Part shown: positions 1-12,600 of the stretch, piece after piece
Layout: each line of letters opens with the position of its first letter
Position numbering within the stretch: position 1 is the first letter of the stretch
Assembly: GCA_015350385.1 (NCBI GenBank)
Contig: WNKI01000004.1
Span: 2,767,187 to 2,831,186, forward strand
DNA from: Aculops lycopersici
Taxonomy: Eukaryota > Arthropoda > Arachnida > Trombidiformes > Eriophyidae
Direction: 5' to 3'
DNA length: 64,000 nt
Program-made: the position numbers and the translations under genes
The notes under the pieces: generated by a model
Seen by the model: the letters and a program-made list of their open reading frames with translations, nothing else
Told to the model about the DNA's origin: nothing
Database searches by the model: none

Positions 1-667
1 GAGTAGGCAGAAGAAGGGCAGTCGATTTAATCTCCAATTTGCACTTGGCATTGGAAAAATTACTGAACGGGCAACAAACTAACGACAACAAAAAAGATGA
101 CGGGAGTTTTAGATTTCGTTTCATTCCATTTGCTCCAAAACTAAACTAAACTAAACCTAACCAAACCTTTTCTTCCTTTATCGAAGAAATGGTGCAAAAT
201 GCGAGATTCGCATCTCAAGTTACTCCTTTTGTTGGAGTTTATTATCCAACTCAAGTTAGACAAGAGTTGTATACATTTCTTCACCCGCGTGCCAGGAAAT
301 CTTGCAAAGATTTTGGCTGGTGATTTCATTTAACACACTCTCCTTCTAAAGGGATACTTTTCTTTTTCTCAAAAAAGAAGAGGATATTTTGTTGGACATA
401 TTTTAAATATAAAGCCAGTCTTCCTCCCTCCTAGCATTTAAATTCAGTCGGCGTTTAGCTAGTTCTCGGTATTAGCAAAGTTTTTCTCTGCCTCTTTCTC
501 ACTACAAACCGAAAAGATCGCTAGTAATTGAGAGAGGAGCAAAACTTTCGCACTTCCGGTTTCTAGAGAGAAAGAGCGAGTTTGTGTCGCAACTCGTTGC
601 GCTGCGGCTTGTGCAAATCTGCGTGCGAGCCGCAGTTTCCGGTTACACAACCAGAAGTGGGAACAAC

Positions 668-669
<2 letters not shown>

Positions 670-761
<92 letters not shown>
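670..761. repeat. (GA)n microsatellite
   Basis: An uninterrupted AG/GA dinucleotide tract of about 90 bp, the longest in the window. Shorter GA tracts recur at 964-975, 4217-4228, 21821-21847, 42618-42629 and 49806-49832, so GA is the favoured dinucleotide repeat of this genome. Reading frames that cross it give Arg-Glu or Ser-Leu polymers and are not genes. Confidence 0.95.
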
Positions 762-762
<1 letters not shown>

Positions 763-785
763 GTAGTACGTAGAGTAGTAGAGTA

Positions 786-820
<35 letters not shown>

Positions 821-842
821 CGTAGTACGTAGTACGTACGTA
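762..842. repeat. GTA/TAG and ACGTAGT low-complexity block
   Basis: Directly after the GA tract the sequence becomes a (TAG)n run of about 12 units, flanked by ACGTAGT-type words, and runs into the N gap. Similar GTAC and ACGT words continue on the far side of the gap to about 950. The block may be a real microsatellite or a poorly resolved assembly edge. Confidence 0.85.
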
Positions 843-862
843 NNNNNNNNNNNNNNNNNNNN
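843..862. other. assembly gap (20 N)
   Basis: Twenty consecutive N bases, inside simple-sequence DNA on both sides. The round number suggests a placeholder of unknown true length. Confidence 0.99.
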
Positions 863-3346
863 GTACTCGTAGTAGACTTGAGTTGTACGAGTTCAGTTCG
901 ACTACGTACGTACGACGTAGTGTACGTAGTACGTCGTATCGTAGAGTATGATAGTGATGAGTAGAGAGAGAGAGGGAGGGAAGAGGGGGAGAAACTCAGA
1001 CTCAATTTACATGACGACGGGCGATTATTGGAAGGAGAGTGAGATACATATATATAAATGTTGTGCCTTCGCGATATGGCGGCCAAATGTGCAAGCTCGT
1101 CGTTGTAAGCTTGGTGTTGTTGTCCTTGTACTTGGCAATAGTAGAGATACTAGCAACTTGCCGCCGCCGCCACGCATGACACCGTGTGACATAATAGCAA
1201 TAGTAATAGTTATATAACATAACAATGATAATAGTCAGTGTGTGTTCCTGTTGTGTGCAACGGGACCAACGCGAGCACCTCGTGTTCTTTACTCCACTTG
1301 CCCAGCATCTTTTCCACTTTCGCAATGCCTCTAGCTTCTTCAAATTTCTCCTGGCTTACAATAGAGCAGCTAAAGTGAGCAGCAGCAGCATCATGAGAAT
1401 CCCCTCGGTTTACGGCTCGGCCAACCAGGGGACTATTGGCGACTAGTAAGCCAATAGAGCATGCGAAATATTATGAGTTCGGATGGAGGGGGAAGCAGAT
1501 CTCATTCCCATCCTCATTCCTTCGAAAAGCGAGGGACTTTTCCACTTCCTCTCTATCTCTCCTTTCTCCTCTCTAGTCCGATCGAAACTTAGGCTTGACT
1601 CGTTGCGAGGCTGGCGGTCATTTTGCGCCCACTTTGCCTGCGGAAAGCCGCCGACTACTAGTCAGTCTACATTGGAGTCAATGACATCCAAAAGTCTGGA
1701 CACAGCAAAGGAGCGGATGGATCATTTTGGCCTCCGCTAAACTGAAACTCATGGATGGCAATAACTGACTCGATTGAGCCGGCTCAAATTTGTGTCCTTG
1801 TTCCTCGATGCGAGTGTTCAAATCTATTGGGTAATCCAATTTATATCCGGAGCTTGGTTGCTTGAAGTTGTCGCGACGAGGGCTCGTTGGTCCACATGAT
1901 CAACTGGAACGATGAGCAGTGGGGTTCCAGTTTTCCTCTTTAGACTTCAGACTTTGGACCAACTAACTGGTCGCTTGTCTTGTGAAGTGTGTGAGTTACG
2001 AGGTTATGAGACAGAAGCCTTCGTCGTTCGGTTGTCTTGGTTTGGCAACCAATCGGCTCAACCACCTGCAAGAAATAAAGGTGATAGTGGTAATCTAGAT
2101 TCAGTGGTGCGCGTTTTGTCTTTCTCTCGTGTCTCGCCAACAATCCTTTTGGTGGAGGGAATAGAAGGCAAGTTCTTTTGGTTTCTCTCCACCAAAAGAA
2201 GAATTTCAAGTGGATCATCATTCAAGCAAGACGGTTAATTTGCCTCAAGTCCATGGAAGCCAAGTCAAATGACCGGGAAATTTTACTCTATGTTCCAGGG
2301 GAAACAAGAAAGAGGCTGGAATCCACGTTTTGAGATTCATGAAGGAATCGAGCGGATACTTGATACCCCCGAGGATTAGCTTCGGCCACTAGCACCTCCA
2401 AGTGAGCATCGATGGAGGCCAATCGGGTGCAAGTTGGTTTCGAGGAAAACAAGATGCTCACTTCACGCAACCGAAGGTCGTCGTCGTTGGTCCATTGAGA
2501 CTTGGAGGCGCGCCGCGATGAAAAAGATACATGGAGAGAGTGAAAGGAAATCAATTTGTGGCCACGAAGCTATTGGCGCCAATTGAATTCCGCTCACCGC
2601 CGCCGACCAAAAGTCGGAGGTCGATACATTCATACTACTCTTTAGCCGCAAATGGCCAGTGGTCCAAAAGAGCATTCCAACCCAACGTTTTGGCGTCACA
2701 CAAAAGACACAGCTGAAGAGCAACGACTTGAGGTTTTCCATTGACGAGCATTCCGTTGCCCCCTTTCTACTTTCCTTCTCGGTTCACGATTTAGACGTCC
2801 ACCGCGACGACTTGGGCCAAGAAAACCAAAGGGACGGGGAGAGTAAATTAGGGGCTGCCATTTCGCTCGATTGGAGCTACAGCTCGTTCTGTTGTCAGTG
2901 GTCGGCTCGGTTTCGGATTGAGTTTCATTTTCGTTTTCAGTTTCGGGTGCGCAAAGGAGAAGTCGAAATTAATCAAGGAAACGAACTGGCGGAGGGGCAG
3001 CCAGGAAGCGAGAAACCGAGACTACGACCACCGCTACTGCGACGAAGACCACCGACGACGAGGAATAAGAAGTGAGAAAAGTAACAGTTGCAACAATAAC
3101 AACAAAAGGAGAAAGGAGACTAGCCACTGGCAAGACACTTCAACTAGCTGGCGAGAGCTCAGCGGCTCAAATAGTGCAGCTTAGATTAAGATACTGAGCG
3201 AGTGAGCCTAGCGCATGGTTTTGCCGCCGCCGCCGATTGGCACCAAAGTTCATTGGCTGCGGCTCCCCTTGTGGCGTGGCCCTCAGATCGCTGGGTGTTG
3301 GCGTTTCATTTGCGCCTTGGTGACTAGTGAGCACTTAAGCTCCATT

Positions 3347-3397
3347 TCGTCTCGTCTCGTCTCGTCTCATCTCATCTCGCCTCGTCTCGTCTTGTCG
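3347..3397. repeat. (TCTCG)n pentanucleotide repeat
   Basis: About ten copies of TCTCG with TCTCA, GCTCG and TCTTG variants. It is a short imperfect minisatellite in the noncoding flank of the FSTL5-like gene. Confidence 0.85.
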
Positions 3398-4465
3398 GCT
3401 AGTTTTCTCCTCTCGGTGTTTGTGCAGCTAGAACTGATCAGTCAAGTCGCAAGTGTTTGCTCCCCGATTCGCCTTCTCTTGCGCAACTCCCTCTAACCTA
3501 ACCTCCAGTGTGTGTGGCCACTTTAATCTAAAATGATTGGCCTCGGCGGACTGTGCGAGAAACTGAATCGACTTTGATGTTTGTGGCCCACGGCTCACTT
3601 CCCATCCAACGCCCGCCACCACCAACCTACCGACCGACCGACAAACCAGCGCGCAAGTGCGAGAGTGATAAAGTTACGCGCACACTCCAGCCAACAACGG
3701 CAGCAGCGGCGCATAGCGACTCTTTGCCACTCGTCGCTATGTGCTCATTCGCTCGCTTACTCGCCAACTTCTGTTGCGACAAAACTCTCAAAATAACGGC
3801 AAACGAGAATCCATCGAGAGTCAATCATACGAGGGCTTGAGGCGACGAGAGTTGGTGTTGCTTGCAAGCGAGTTGTTTGAGGATCAAGCAAAAAGAAAGA
3901 TAGGAATTCATTGTGCTTCGGTAGCTGCCGTCGCCACCGCCGCCACTACCGTTACCAACGAGAAAGTTGAGAGATCAGACAAACTGAGGAAGAGGGAGAC
4001 TGCACTTGTTGTCTCTTACAAACTAAGTCGTAATACCAGTGACCAGCGAGAGAGAGCGAGATAGTCGAGTCTCTATATCAGTCGGCTGACTAGTTGGCCG
4101 CCAACTCGGCCATTAATCATCATGTAGTTGGTTTGTCGTTAATGTCGTTGCTGTCCCACTAGCGTCCCTCTTGTTAGCAATCGCTACTTTCGGAAGTTGC
4201 AAGCTCAGTGTGAGGAGAGAGAGAGAGAGGGAGAGAGGAGACAAAAGGCAAGAGCTAAAAGTTGCGCGCGCTTTCCGCCTTTTTACTCTCGCTCTTGCTT
4301 AGAATGCAACCAAAACAAAACTTGATTTTCTCGGTCCCTAAATCTCATAGAAGAACAGAAGGCTTTGAAGAATCACAAAAGTAGAATGAAAACATAACTT
4401 CCAAATAGTAAATTTTACTCCAAGGTTTCGAATTGACAGTAAAGGGAAAAATCCCACCAACCACT

Positions 4466-7400
4466 ATGAATCCAAACAAAATGAAGTCACAACTAGCAAC
4501 AAGCAAAAGTCAACGGAAGACGACCGCGACGACGACGACGACTAAAATGACAAGAAAACCTTCCAAGTCCATGGTTATGCTTGCAAATGTCAAAATTATC
4601 CCCCAAATTGTCGTCATTTTGTGGCTATTTCTATTGAGTGGCCAGTTCACTTCATTATTCGTTACACAAAACAATGAGGGACTCACAAGTCGGGGAGTCG
4701 AGTGTTATACCAGTAAACTAAATCACAAGCACCATCATCACGATCACCACTTTAGACAACAGCGCAACTATGACCGCGATAAGCAAGATTATAATGGTGG
4801 AAATAGTGGCGCCAAGTTGGTAAATGTTGCCGAGATCTCGCCTAACGTTAGTGGCAACGACAACGACGGAGATCAAGTGATAAGCAGCGGAAGTGGCAGC
4901 GTCAGTGGCGAGCAAGATGTTGACGTAATCACAAACCGGAAGTCGTTGGACTTTGAGAGTGAAAAGGATCACGAAGACAGTCGTAGTGAAAATAGAATAA
5001 GCGAAGAGGTTGACTCTGAGGTAGTCACAGTTACAGCAACCGCAACGACGGATACTTCGTCGAGCTCAACGAGCATTGAATCAAATTTACCAAAAAGTCG
5101 ACACCACAAAGATTACTGGTGTCACGTGGACTGCAATCCGTTTAGACATCAACACAAGGAAAAAGCTAATTTAGTTTGTGGGTCAAATGGAAAGCTGTAC
5201 AATGGTTTATGTGATCTCAAGCAAGATGCTTGCCGCCAGAATCTCAACTCTATTCGGGTGGTCAATCACTCAAATTGCTTAAGAAAACTGGAATCGCTTC
5301 AAAAAAGTAATCATCAGCAAAATCTCAGGATAGTCGAGTTGAAGCGTCGCTGTGGTTCAGCCGAGTACCAGGAGATGAAACTCGAATTGTTGAGACAATT
5401 TAATGGCGACTTGAAAACAATGTTTGAATATTTAGACTCAAATTCCGATGGCCACCTCGAGGCTCACGAACTTTGGCCGAGACGTGGAGGGGAATCGGAA
5501 CCAAGCAGGTTGCTGTATGCTCAAGTTTGGAGCGACCACCTGGCAGAGTGTCCATCGAGAGAGTTACCTGAGAGAATTGAGAGTGGAGAGTCTTCGAGTT
5601 TGTGGCAACATAACAAAAAGTGTTGGTATCAATTGGACTTTGCCTTCGAGCCATTCCTTGCGGGAAATCCCTGTTCACTTAGCCACTTGTTATTGTTTGA
5701 CCTTAAGCAAAGCCATCAAAGCGACTTTGGAAAATTTAACTTCAATACATTTTCAGATGCCTTCAAAATGTTGATTCCGCACCAAGCAGCAAGTTCAGTA
5801 TTGACAAGCGAATCAAAGATAAATCCAGCAAATGAGACTCTAACTCACAATAGCCGAGTTCATCTTGGACTCGGCGATTCGTTTGAATTGAGCTGTTTGA
5901 AAGAATTGCTTGAAACCGAAAGAGATCTTGTTGATTCTAATGGAGAACTCGACGTTGAAACCAAATGTCTCTGGACCAGATACAATCTAAACCTGGCCTC
6001 GCTAACGCGAGACCCTCATTTGAGTGTCCAGAGGTCGAGTATTGAGAATAATGTTGATTTAAAGCTCCACATAAGAGATGCTCAATTATACCTGAGTGGT
6101 CAATACAAATGCACTTGTCATTTCAGGGAATCCATTCAAAAATTTGTCCACATTTATACAGTTCAAGTATCAGGTAAGTCTTTCTTGGATTTCAATTTGG
6201 GTAAAAAAGGAACATCTTGATGGAAATGAAAAATTAACCACCAGCCAAAAATCTACATCGCCACATAGCACCACCCAAAGTCTCGGTTAGACCTGAAGCT
6301 CAATGGTCGTTGCCCGGCTCACGAGTTTCCTTTGAGTGTCAACACGACTACATAGATACCTCAATGCCAAGTGAAACCTCTCGGCAGGATAACAGATACA
6401 AAACTAGAAAGCAGCAGCGAGAAACAGAGGCAACGGCAACGACTAGAGGCAAGTTGCACAACAACGCGATTCAAATGTTGACCGGCGAGATGGAGAGAAA
6501 CCAATTTGGGTCAGAGAGTCAGATTATTTGGCTCAAGGACAGTCGCGAAAAGGTGGTTGATGGCAAGGAGTTTGGAGATTCCAAATTGGGTTTGCACGAA
6601 AGCGAAGATAAGCATAAATCTCACTCTGCGCCAAGTTACCCCAATCCCAGCGATGAGGATTCATTCTATTCTGGAGTGGACGAGCCGTCGGCAGGTGATT
6701 CAAGCTCTCCGATTACTACCAACACGTTGGCTATCTCACAAACGTCCGCTAGGTCCTCCATAACTATGGCCTCTAGCCGGTTGGCCATCGAGAATTTGAA
6801 GTCCAGTGATACCGGAAGTTTCGCTTGCACGGTTCGAGAAGTGCTGCGAGATTATGATGATACTGGAAATGGCAGAGAGAACGCAACTTCAGTTCATGGT
6901 GTGCGAGACGAGTTAAATGTCGGCTCAAATTCCGGCACCCTTCTGGTCCAGGATCAACCGCCTGATTCGATGAGTGAGCATCGGAAAAAGTTACTCTGGA
7001 TGTTCAATGATAATGGAATTCATATTTACCGGCTACAAAACGACGATGGCTCAAATGAAATGGAGCTAGTGAAGGAAATCAATGGTCATAGTCAGGTGAA
7101 TAGTGAGGTAGATGGAAATTGGAATCAGCTAACTCTATGCGGAGGCCTGAATCAAGAACAGGCGGTTATTTGCGAGTGGAGCGACAACGCCATCTACATT
7201 GAGGTACCAGTATTGGGTGGTGGCAGTGAATCCAGCAAACAGGCAACCAGGAAATACGTCTATGTTGGGCAGCCAAATTTAAATAGAGTTCTCGTTATCG
7301 ATGGTCTTGAGTTTGAGATTGTTGCCATTATCAACACTGAACCCCAACCAAGAAAGATATTCCCCTACAAGCCAAACAAGATCCATCTGAGCAAATGGGT

Positions 7401-9123
7401 TCGTCGCCGTCTCTCGCCAGCGGCAAACGCTCGTTGGTTGGATGCCATTGGAACGCATGCCTACCCTTTGGATGAGACACCTGCAAACTCAAGACTGTAC
7501 TCGGTCAAGACAGCAAGTGGTTCGTCTCGATCACGAAGGTCGAATTGGGAGAGGAGTGAATCGAACCGAGAGCTCAGGACATCTAGCGACAAATTGCACT
7601 TGATACAACATGACCTATGGCTACTCTGCTATGGTCAACCCTTGGTCTTGGATCCGTCGGGCGACGAGCATTTGGATGACATCTATGGCCTCAAGTCGTT
7701 TGATGGCAGTGATCAGCAGCCAGCTCGCAAAACAAACCGTTCGCGTCGCCTCGCTGTCCAACCATTCCAGCCACGTCTCTCGTCGGGCGGAGGTAGACCG
7801 AACTCTTTTGGATGGCCAAGCTTGTGGCCGACCTCGCCGAACGCCAAGCTATCCGCCCATCCGAGTTTAGTGATGATCAATCGTGAGGCTCAATTGCGCA
7901 ACAGGAAGTCGATACACATCATTCAATCAACATTCTTTCCAAAGGTGCTTGCCAATGATATCACACATGGCTCACATCAGCACTACAACGAAGAGCAGCA
8001 AGTTTCTAATCAATCGAACAAGATCAAGAATGAAACTAATGTGGCAAAGTTTAAAAAATCCACCACCATCACTACACATCATGTCTTGAGCTCCTTCGAA
8101 CCCAAAAGCATGGAATCTCCAGCGGGATCCATGTTTGCCCCAAGTTTCCCTATGCTACAAAACCAGCGGAGAGGAATGAGGAATGCGTATATTTCTCGTC
8201 ATCTAACACCCGGAAGTGGAATGGAGACAACGAAGCTCCGACAACAGATGGCTCAGCAAGCGCCACAAATAGATCTCATTCAAAACTTGTACATTCCAAT
8301 GGAACCTTATCCCTTGACAAGGGAAGTTGGACCGGTCGGCAAGGAGTCGAGCTCAAGCAAACACAAGATCCATTATGCTTACATATCAAACTACCAAGAG
8401 GGTAGGCTGCGCAGGGTTTCTATGGATAATTATCGTCTTGATAAAGATATTGAACTGGAAAACTGCGATCCCATTGATCTGGTTGTAACAGCTCAAGGAC
8501 ATTTAATTGTTCAGTGCCGGGAGCCATCGATGAATATCGATGGTAACTTGATAGGCCAATTGGTGTTGGATCAAGTTACAAACTCTAGGGTGGAGTTCAA
8601 TGCAAATGTGCGCGCCCACCAGGCTTATCTATCGCCAGATCACAGGTATTTAATTAGCATCAACAATGGCAATAGAATCTATGCTAACAGTGGCAGCAAC
8701 AATGAGACTGAGAGTGAGTCACAGGAGCGATCAGAGCAGTCAATTGTCTATGTCCAAATGGTTACAATTTCCGGTTTGAGACTACAGTATGAGATCAAAA
8801 CCTCGCTAGAGTTAAGCCAATGTTCATTTGTTTGGAAGGATGGTTACTACGCTGCCATTATTGTCTCAATAAACAGGCGCGAAAAGCAAAGCGAGATTCT
8901 CAATCTCAGACTAGCCGACGGGCGTCTCGAATTGATGTCTCGTGTGCCTGGCTTGACAAATTGGCCGGCTCATCGTGAGCAATTCTTAGTGACACCGGCG
9001 CTAAGGATAGCAACAGTCAGCACGAATCAAGGAGTGTTCATCGTCGATTTGGAGGATAATCGAGTGTCGGGATCGATTATAAACCATCGGCAGACACAAC
9101 CACCAACTCTATTGTGGACCTAG
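4466..9123 (+). CDS. FSTL5: FSTL4/5-like secreted protein (Kazal, EF-hand, two Ig domains, propeller-like C-terminus)
   Basis: Exons are 4466-6173 and 6269-9123, joined in phase 1 across a 95-bp GT-AG intron; the product is 1520 residues. I start at the ATG at 4466 because the frame upstream has no ATG. A hydrophobic segment at about 42-58 could be a late signal peptide or anchor. A Kazal-like Cys module spans about 219-271. A canonical EF-hand loop (DSNSDGHLEAHE) lies at 324-335. Ig1 spans about 461-568. Ig2 begins right after the splice (VRPEAQW, then SFEC near 590) and ends at DTGSFACTV near 752. The region from about 810 resembles the repeat-rich C-terminus of follistatin-like 4/5 (for example NRVLVIDG and LWLLCYG). 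Vertebrate family members are about 850 residues, so this one carries large Ser/Asn-rich inserts. The family is extracellular and calcium binding; its ligand here is unknown. Confidence 0.85.
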
Positions 9124-9181
9124 ATGTGAATATAATTCATGAACAAGATCCAATTGGATAGACTCGGTTGATTTACTATAA

Positions 9182-9187
9182 AATAAA
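9182..9187 (+). promoter_or_regulatory. polyadenylation signal of the FSTL5-like gene
   Basis: AATAAA lies 59 bp after the FSTL5-like stop codon. The rest of 9124-9664, between this gene and the convergent neuroligin stop, shows no gene. I see no clear AATAAA for the neuroligin on the other strand. Confidence 0.6.
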
Positions 9188-9664
9188 ACTCGACATTGAT
9201 TCTAAGGCTTCAGTTCTGACGGTTACAATTAGTGTTTGCATCAGAAGTGAGCCCTGAGTTAGGATATTTGATTGGGTGCTCTCTAGTTTCCGCGATTAGA
9301 GAATTAGAAGCCATTAGCTAGGAAATTCGAAGTATGAGTGGAGAGTTTTAAAGCGGAAGTCATGCGACTGAACAATGGCAAAACCAGATTATCGTTAAGG
9401 TGGAATTGATTCCATGACGCCCCCTCAAGTTTTCGTACCAACAGGGTACTTTTCTGAATATAAAGGCGGCCAATACTCCGCTCATCTACATTAACAATGC
9501 GTGTCACCAGCCGGTGACTCGGTTTATATATCGATTTGCCTGCCAACAGATGACTTCTTGTACAGGTAATTTAGCGATTCAGATTATCGTTTCAATAGGT
9601 CCGCCCTTTGCGAGTGCGTTCCCTCTGGTGAGGTCAAGTTTGAGGGCAAATGGTTCTCGAACAG

Positions 9665-12600
9665 TCACATCTGTCGGCCATTCATTGATGACTGGATATC
9701 CGACACCCTTCCTGGTTGGCTTTGAGCTACAAAGGTTTGATTCTTGTGATTCAATTCAATTACACTGGGAGCTAGATATTCAGTTTCATATGGTCCATCA
9801 GATAGGTAGACCGTTTGACCGCCATGCAAAGGACAGTAGTTTGTGTCGATTTGACGACTATTCTGTTCATATCCATAGTTGCCGTTGGTGGCGACGATAT
9901 TGTTAGGATCGATTTGATCTGATATCAAGTCATTATTCGTTATACGCTTTGCAATGGAACCTCGGCGACCAGAGGAGTTCAGTCCCGACGAGTCGGGAAT
10001 GGTTATCTTGACCCTCTTCTTGATGGTACTCGTCTGTCCATTTCCCTTATTGGCCACATTTGTTGCTGTTGACAGTGACGAGGTGAAACTACTTGATTGC
10101 GCGCTACTAGCCGAATGGTTGCGTGTATTTGTTGAATTGTTTGCAAAACCATCATCCTGCAAACATCTTGAATCCAGGTAACCATTGACGTTTTGCCAGG
10201 CCAGACCATTCTGTTGATCCGCATCACTTCCACCGTTTAGTGAGAAACTTTGCAGCAGTTGTTGCTGGCCAACCACTTGTTGCATTTGATTTCGCTCCTG
10301 TCGATGTCGTCTCCGACTCATGGAGGACTGGCGCGGCTCAACGACTCCATATTGACCATCCGCCGTAACTATGGGCACCATAATTCGCATCATCTGTTCG
10401 CTTTTGAGTAGATTGTAGTCATCCGGGTTACCATTCAAATTTGGAGGCGGATACGCCACTGAGTTGACAAAACTTTCGAGACTCCCTCCATTGGACACCT
10501 GCAATGACATAATTTGGTTGGCAACTTGGTTATAAGCATCTAACTCGGGACTAAGAATGGTTTCGTTGTTCTCGCCACCAATGCCACCACCACAGCCACC
10601 CACGCCATCCACAGCTCTCGTAATGTTGTTGTTTGTATTATTAGTGGTAGTTGTTGTTGTTGTTGTTGTTGTAGGTGTGGGTGTAGTTAGGGACGAGTGA
10701 CTTGGGCATCTTGAACCTGATTGTCGATTTTCGCTTGACATCATCTGCCCCTCGGCTGATAACTGATAACTTCCGATTGCCGAGATGGGTCCAGTCGCAT
10801 CGAAGTTCAACAATTCCACTTGTTGATGATGCTGTTGCTGCTTTGAGGATACTAAACTCTGATCCTTTACCAAGCTCGTGGGCTCGAAACCGTTCGAGGA
10901 ATTCGCCACTTCCGTACCTAGAGTCGAGCTTGCTATTGTTGCTTCGACACCAAAGTTAGCTTGCTGCTGATGCTGCTCTTGTTGTCGGTGTTGCTGTTGT
11001 AAGGATATGCGTTTTTGGCGCTTCCGTTGTTTCAACACAGCGAAAGCACCTGAGGCTAAAGTCAGAGTAACTAGCAGGGCGCATGAGATGAGAACTAACT
11101 GAGAATAGATCAACGACTGGATGACATTTGACCAATTGATGGTTCCGTTGCTCGGCGCACCTCCAAAGCCGCCACTTGTTATAAACTGCAATCCACTATT
11201 ATCCAACAGCGACAGTGAGCCTCCATTTTGGCCCCGCAACTCCAGCTGATTCTCTTGATGCTGTTGCTCGTGTACAGCCTCCTCGTTGGTTTGATTAAAA
11301 TTGACCATCCGCAAACTATGATGATTCTCGCTTTGATTGGCTCTATTGGTCAGCCACAAGGTTTGCAACTCGCCCAGTTGCCTTTTGATCGTATCAACTG
11401 TTGACTCAATTGTGGAAAGCGCAGTCTTGGCTCCATTTTGGCAATTGAAGGCCAGGTTAAGGTTGAGCAAGGGGGAGTTGGTGTGGTTTGTGGTTAGCTC
11501 GGCAAGATTTGAGGCCATGAGCAGCGAGTTTGGCACTACCGGTTGAGTTTTGCTACAATTCAAAGCCGGAATAAAGTTGGACCAAAACGAAGCCCTAGAC
11601 AGGAAGGTGGACTTTTCGTCGAAACTCATGACACCATCTGTCTCGTGAATCGACTTCAACTGATACAAGGAGCTAAGCGAATCGTTTGCCCTGACTCCAG
11701 GCAAAGTGGCAACCTCCTGTTGGAACAAATTGAAAACAGTCCAAGGAGATCGATCCTGTTGCTCAGTTAGCTCGTTAACGATGTAATTGAATGCGATGTG
11801 TTGCATCCGTCGTCGGCACTTTTCTCCATATGCAGTCTGAAGGATTAGGGCTGCCGCTGTAACTGAGTGATGATCTTCCTGCTTGACACCTGCGCGATTA
11901 TTGATACAGCTCTCCTCGAATCTAACCACTAGTTCTCCTATGCTTGGTCTTTGTAATTCTGTCGACTGGTCATTCTCATTCGATCTCATATGACCTGAGA
12001 CGACAAACGTGCCAATCAGAGAGTTGAACTTGGAACATAACCATCTATGCAGTTGCCTAGATAACTTTGGAACTTCGCCTTCCTCCTGTTCAAAATCATC
12101 TTCGTACAACTCCAATCCGCAATCCAAACTCAGCGGCTTTTGGTTCTCAGCACTTTGCTCGTCTAAATCAGATAGGAGACTCCTAAATTCCGCCAACAAA
12201 GAGCGCCAGCCTGAGTTTCTTGTATTGAGGTTCGCATTTCTATTACCAGCCGAAGATTCCAGCTCCAATCTTCTGATTGAATGGTTGAGTAACTTTATTA
12301 GAGCTCTCGAATCCAGTTGGTACAGGTAAGTGGCTTTAGGTTGGAGTGGCTCCACTTTGGTTGCTTGGCCAGTCCTAGTGTCAATCTCTCTTGAGCTGGG
12401 AACTCGCAATTCCTGTGGCCAACTTGGATCCATCATTAAGGTTTTGGCAAAATTTGAGAAGTTTTCCATCAGTTGGTTGCGATCAAATCCATTTCTTGTT
12501 TCCAAGCTCGCAATTGAGCTTATTGTTTGCCTTCGTTTCCATTTGTCGAATGTTTGAGCAACAAAAGAGTCGATCAAAGTGTCGAGTTGACGAGATGAAT

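Larger units (their letters stand above)
1..4465. other. gene-free 5' flank of the FSTL5-like gene
   Basis: I see no open reading frame here with domain-like composition. The longer frames either lack an ATG, run through simple repeats, or sit opposite other low-complexity frames. The stretch holds a GA microsatellite, a GTA-rich block around an assembly gap, a TCTCG pentamer repeat and short GA runs near 4217. It probably includes promoter, 5' UTR or noncoding exons of the downstream gene, but no splice site or TATA box can be assigned with confidence. Confidence 0.6.

Noticed and set aside
643..1086. Minus-strand frame through the GA tract and the N gap
   Set aside because: It is made of Ser-Leu and Tyr/Thr polymers from simple repeats and includes unknown residues from the gap.
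4433..4465. Upstream extension of the FSTL5-like frame
   Set aside because: The extension begins at TTG with no ATG; the ATG at 4466 is the first usable start.
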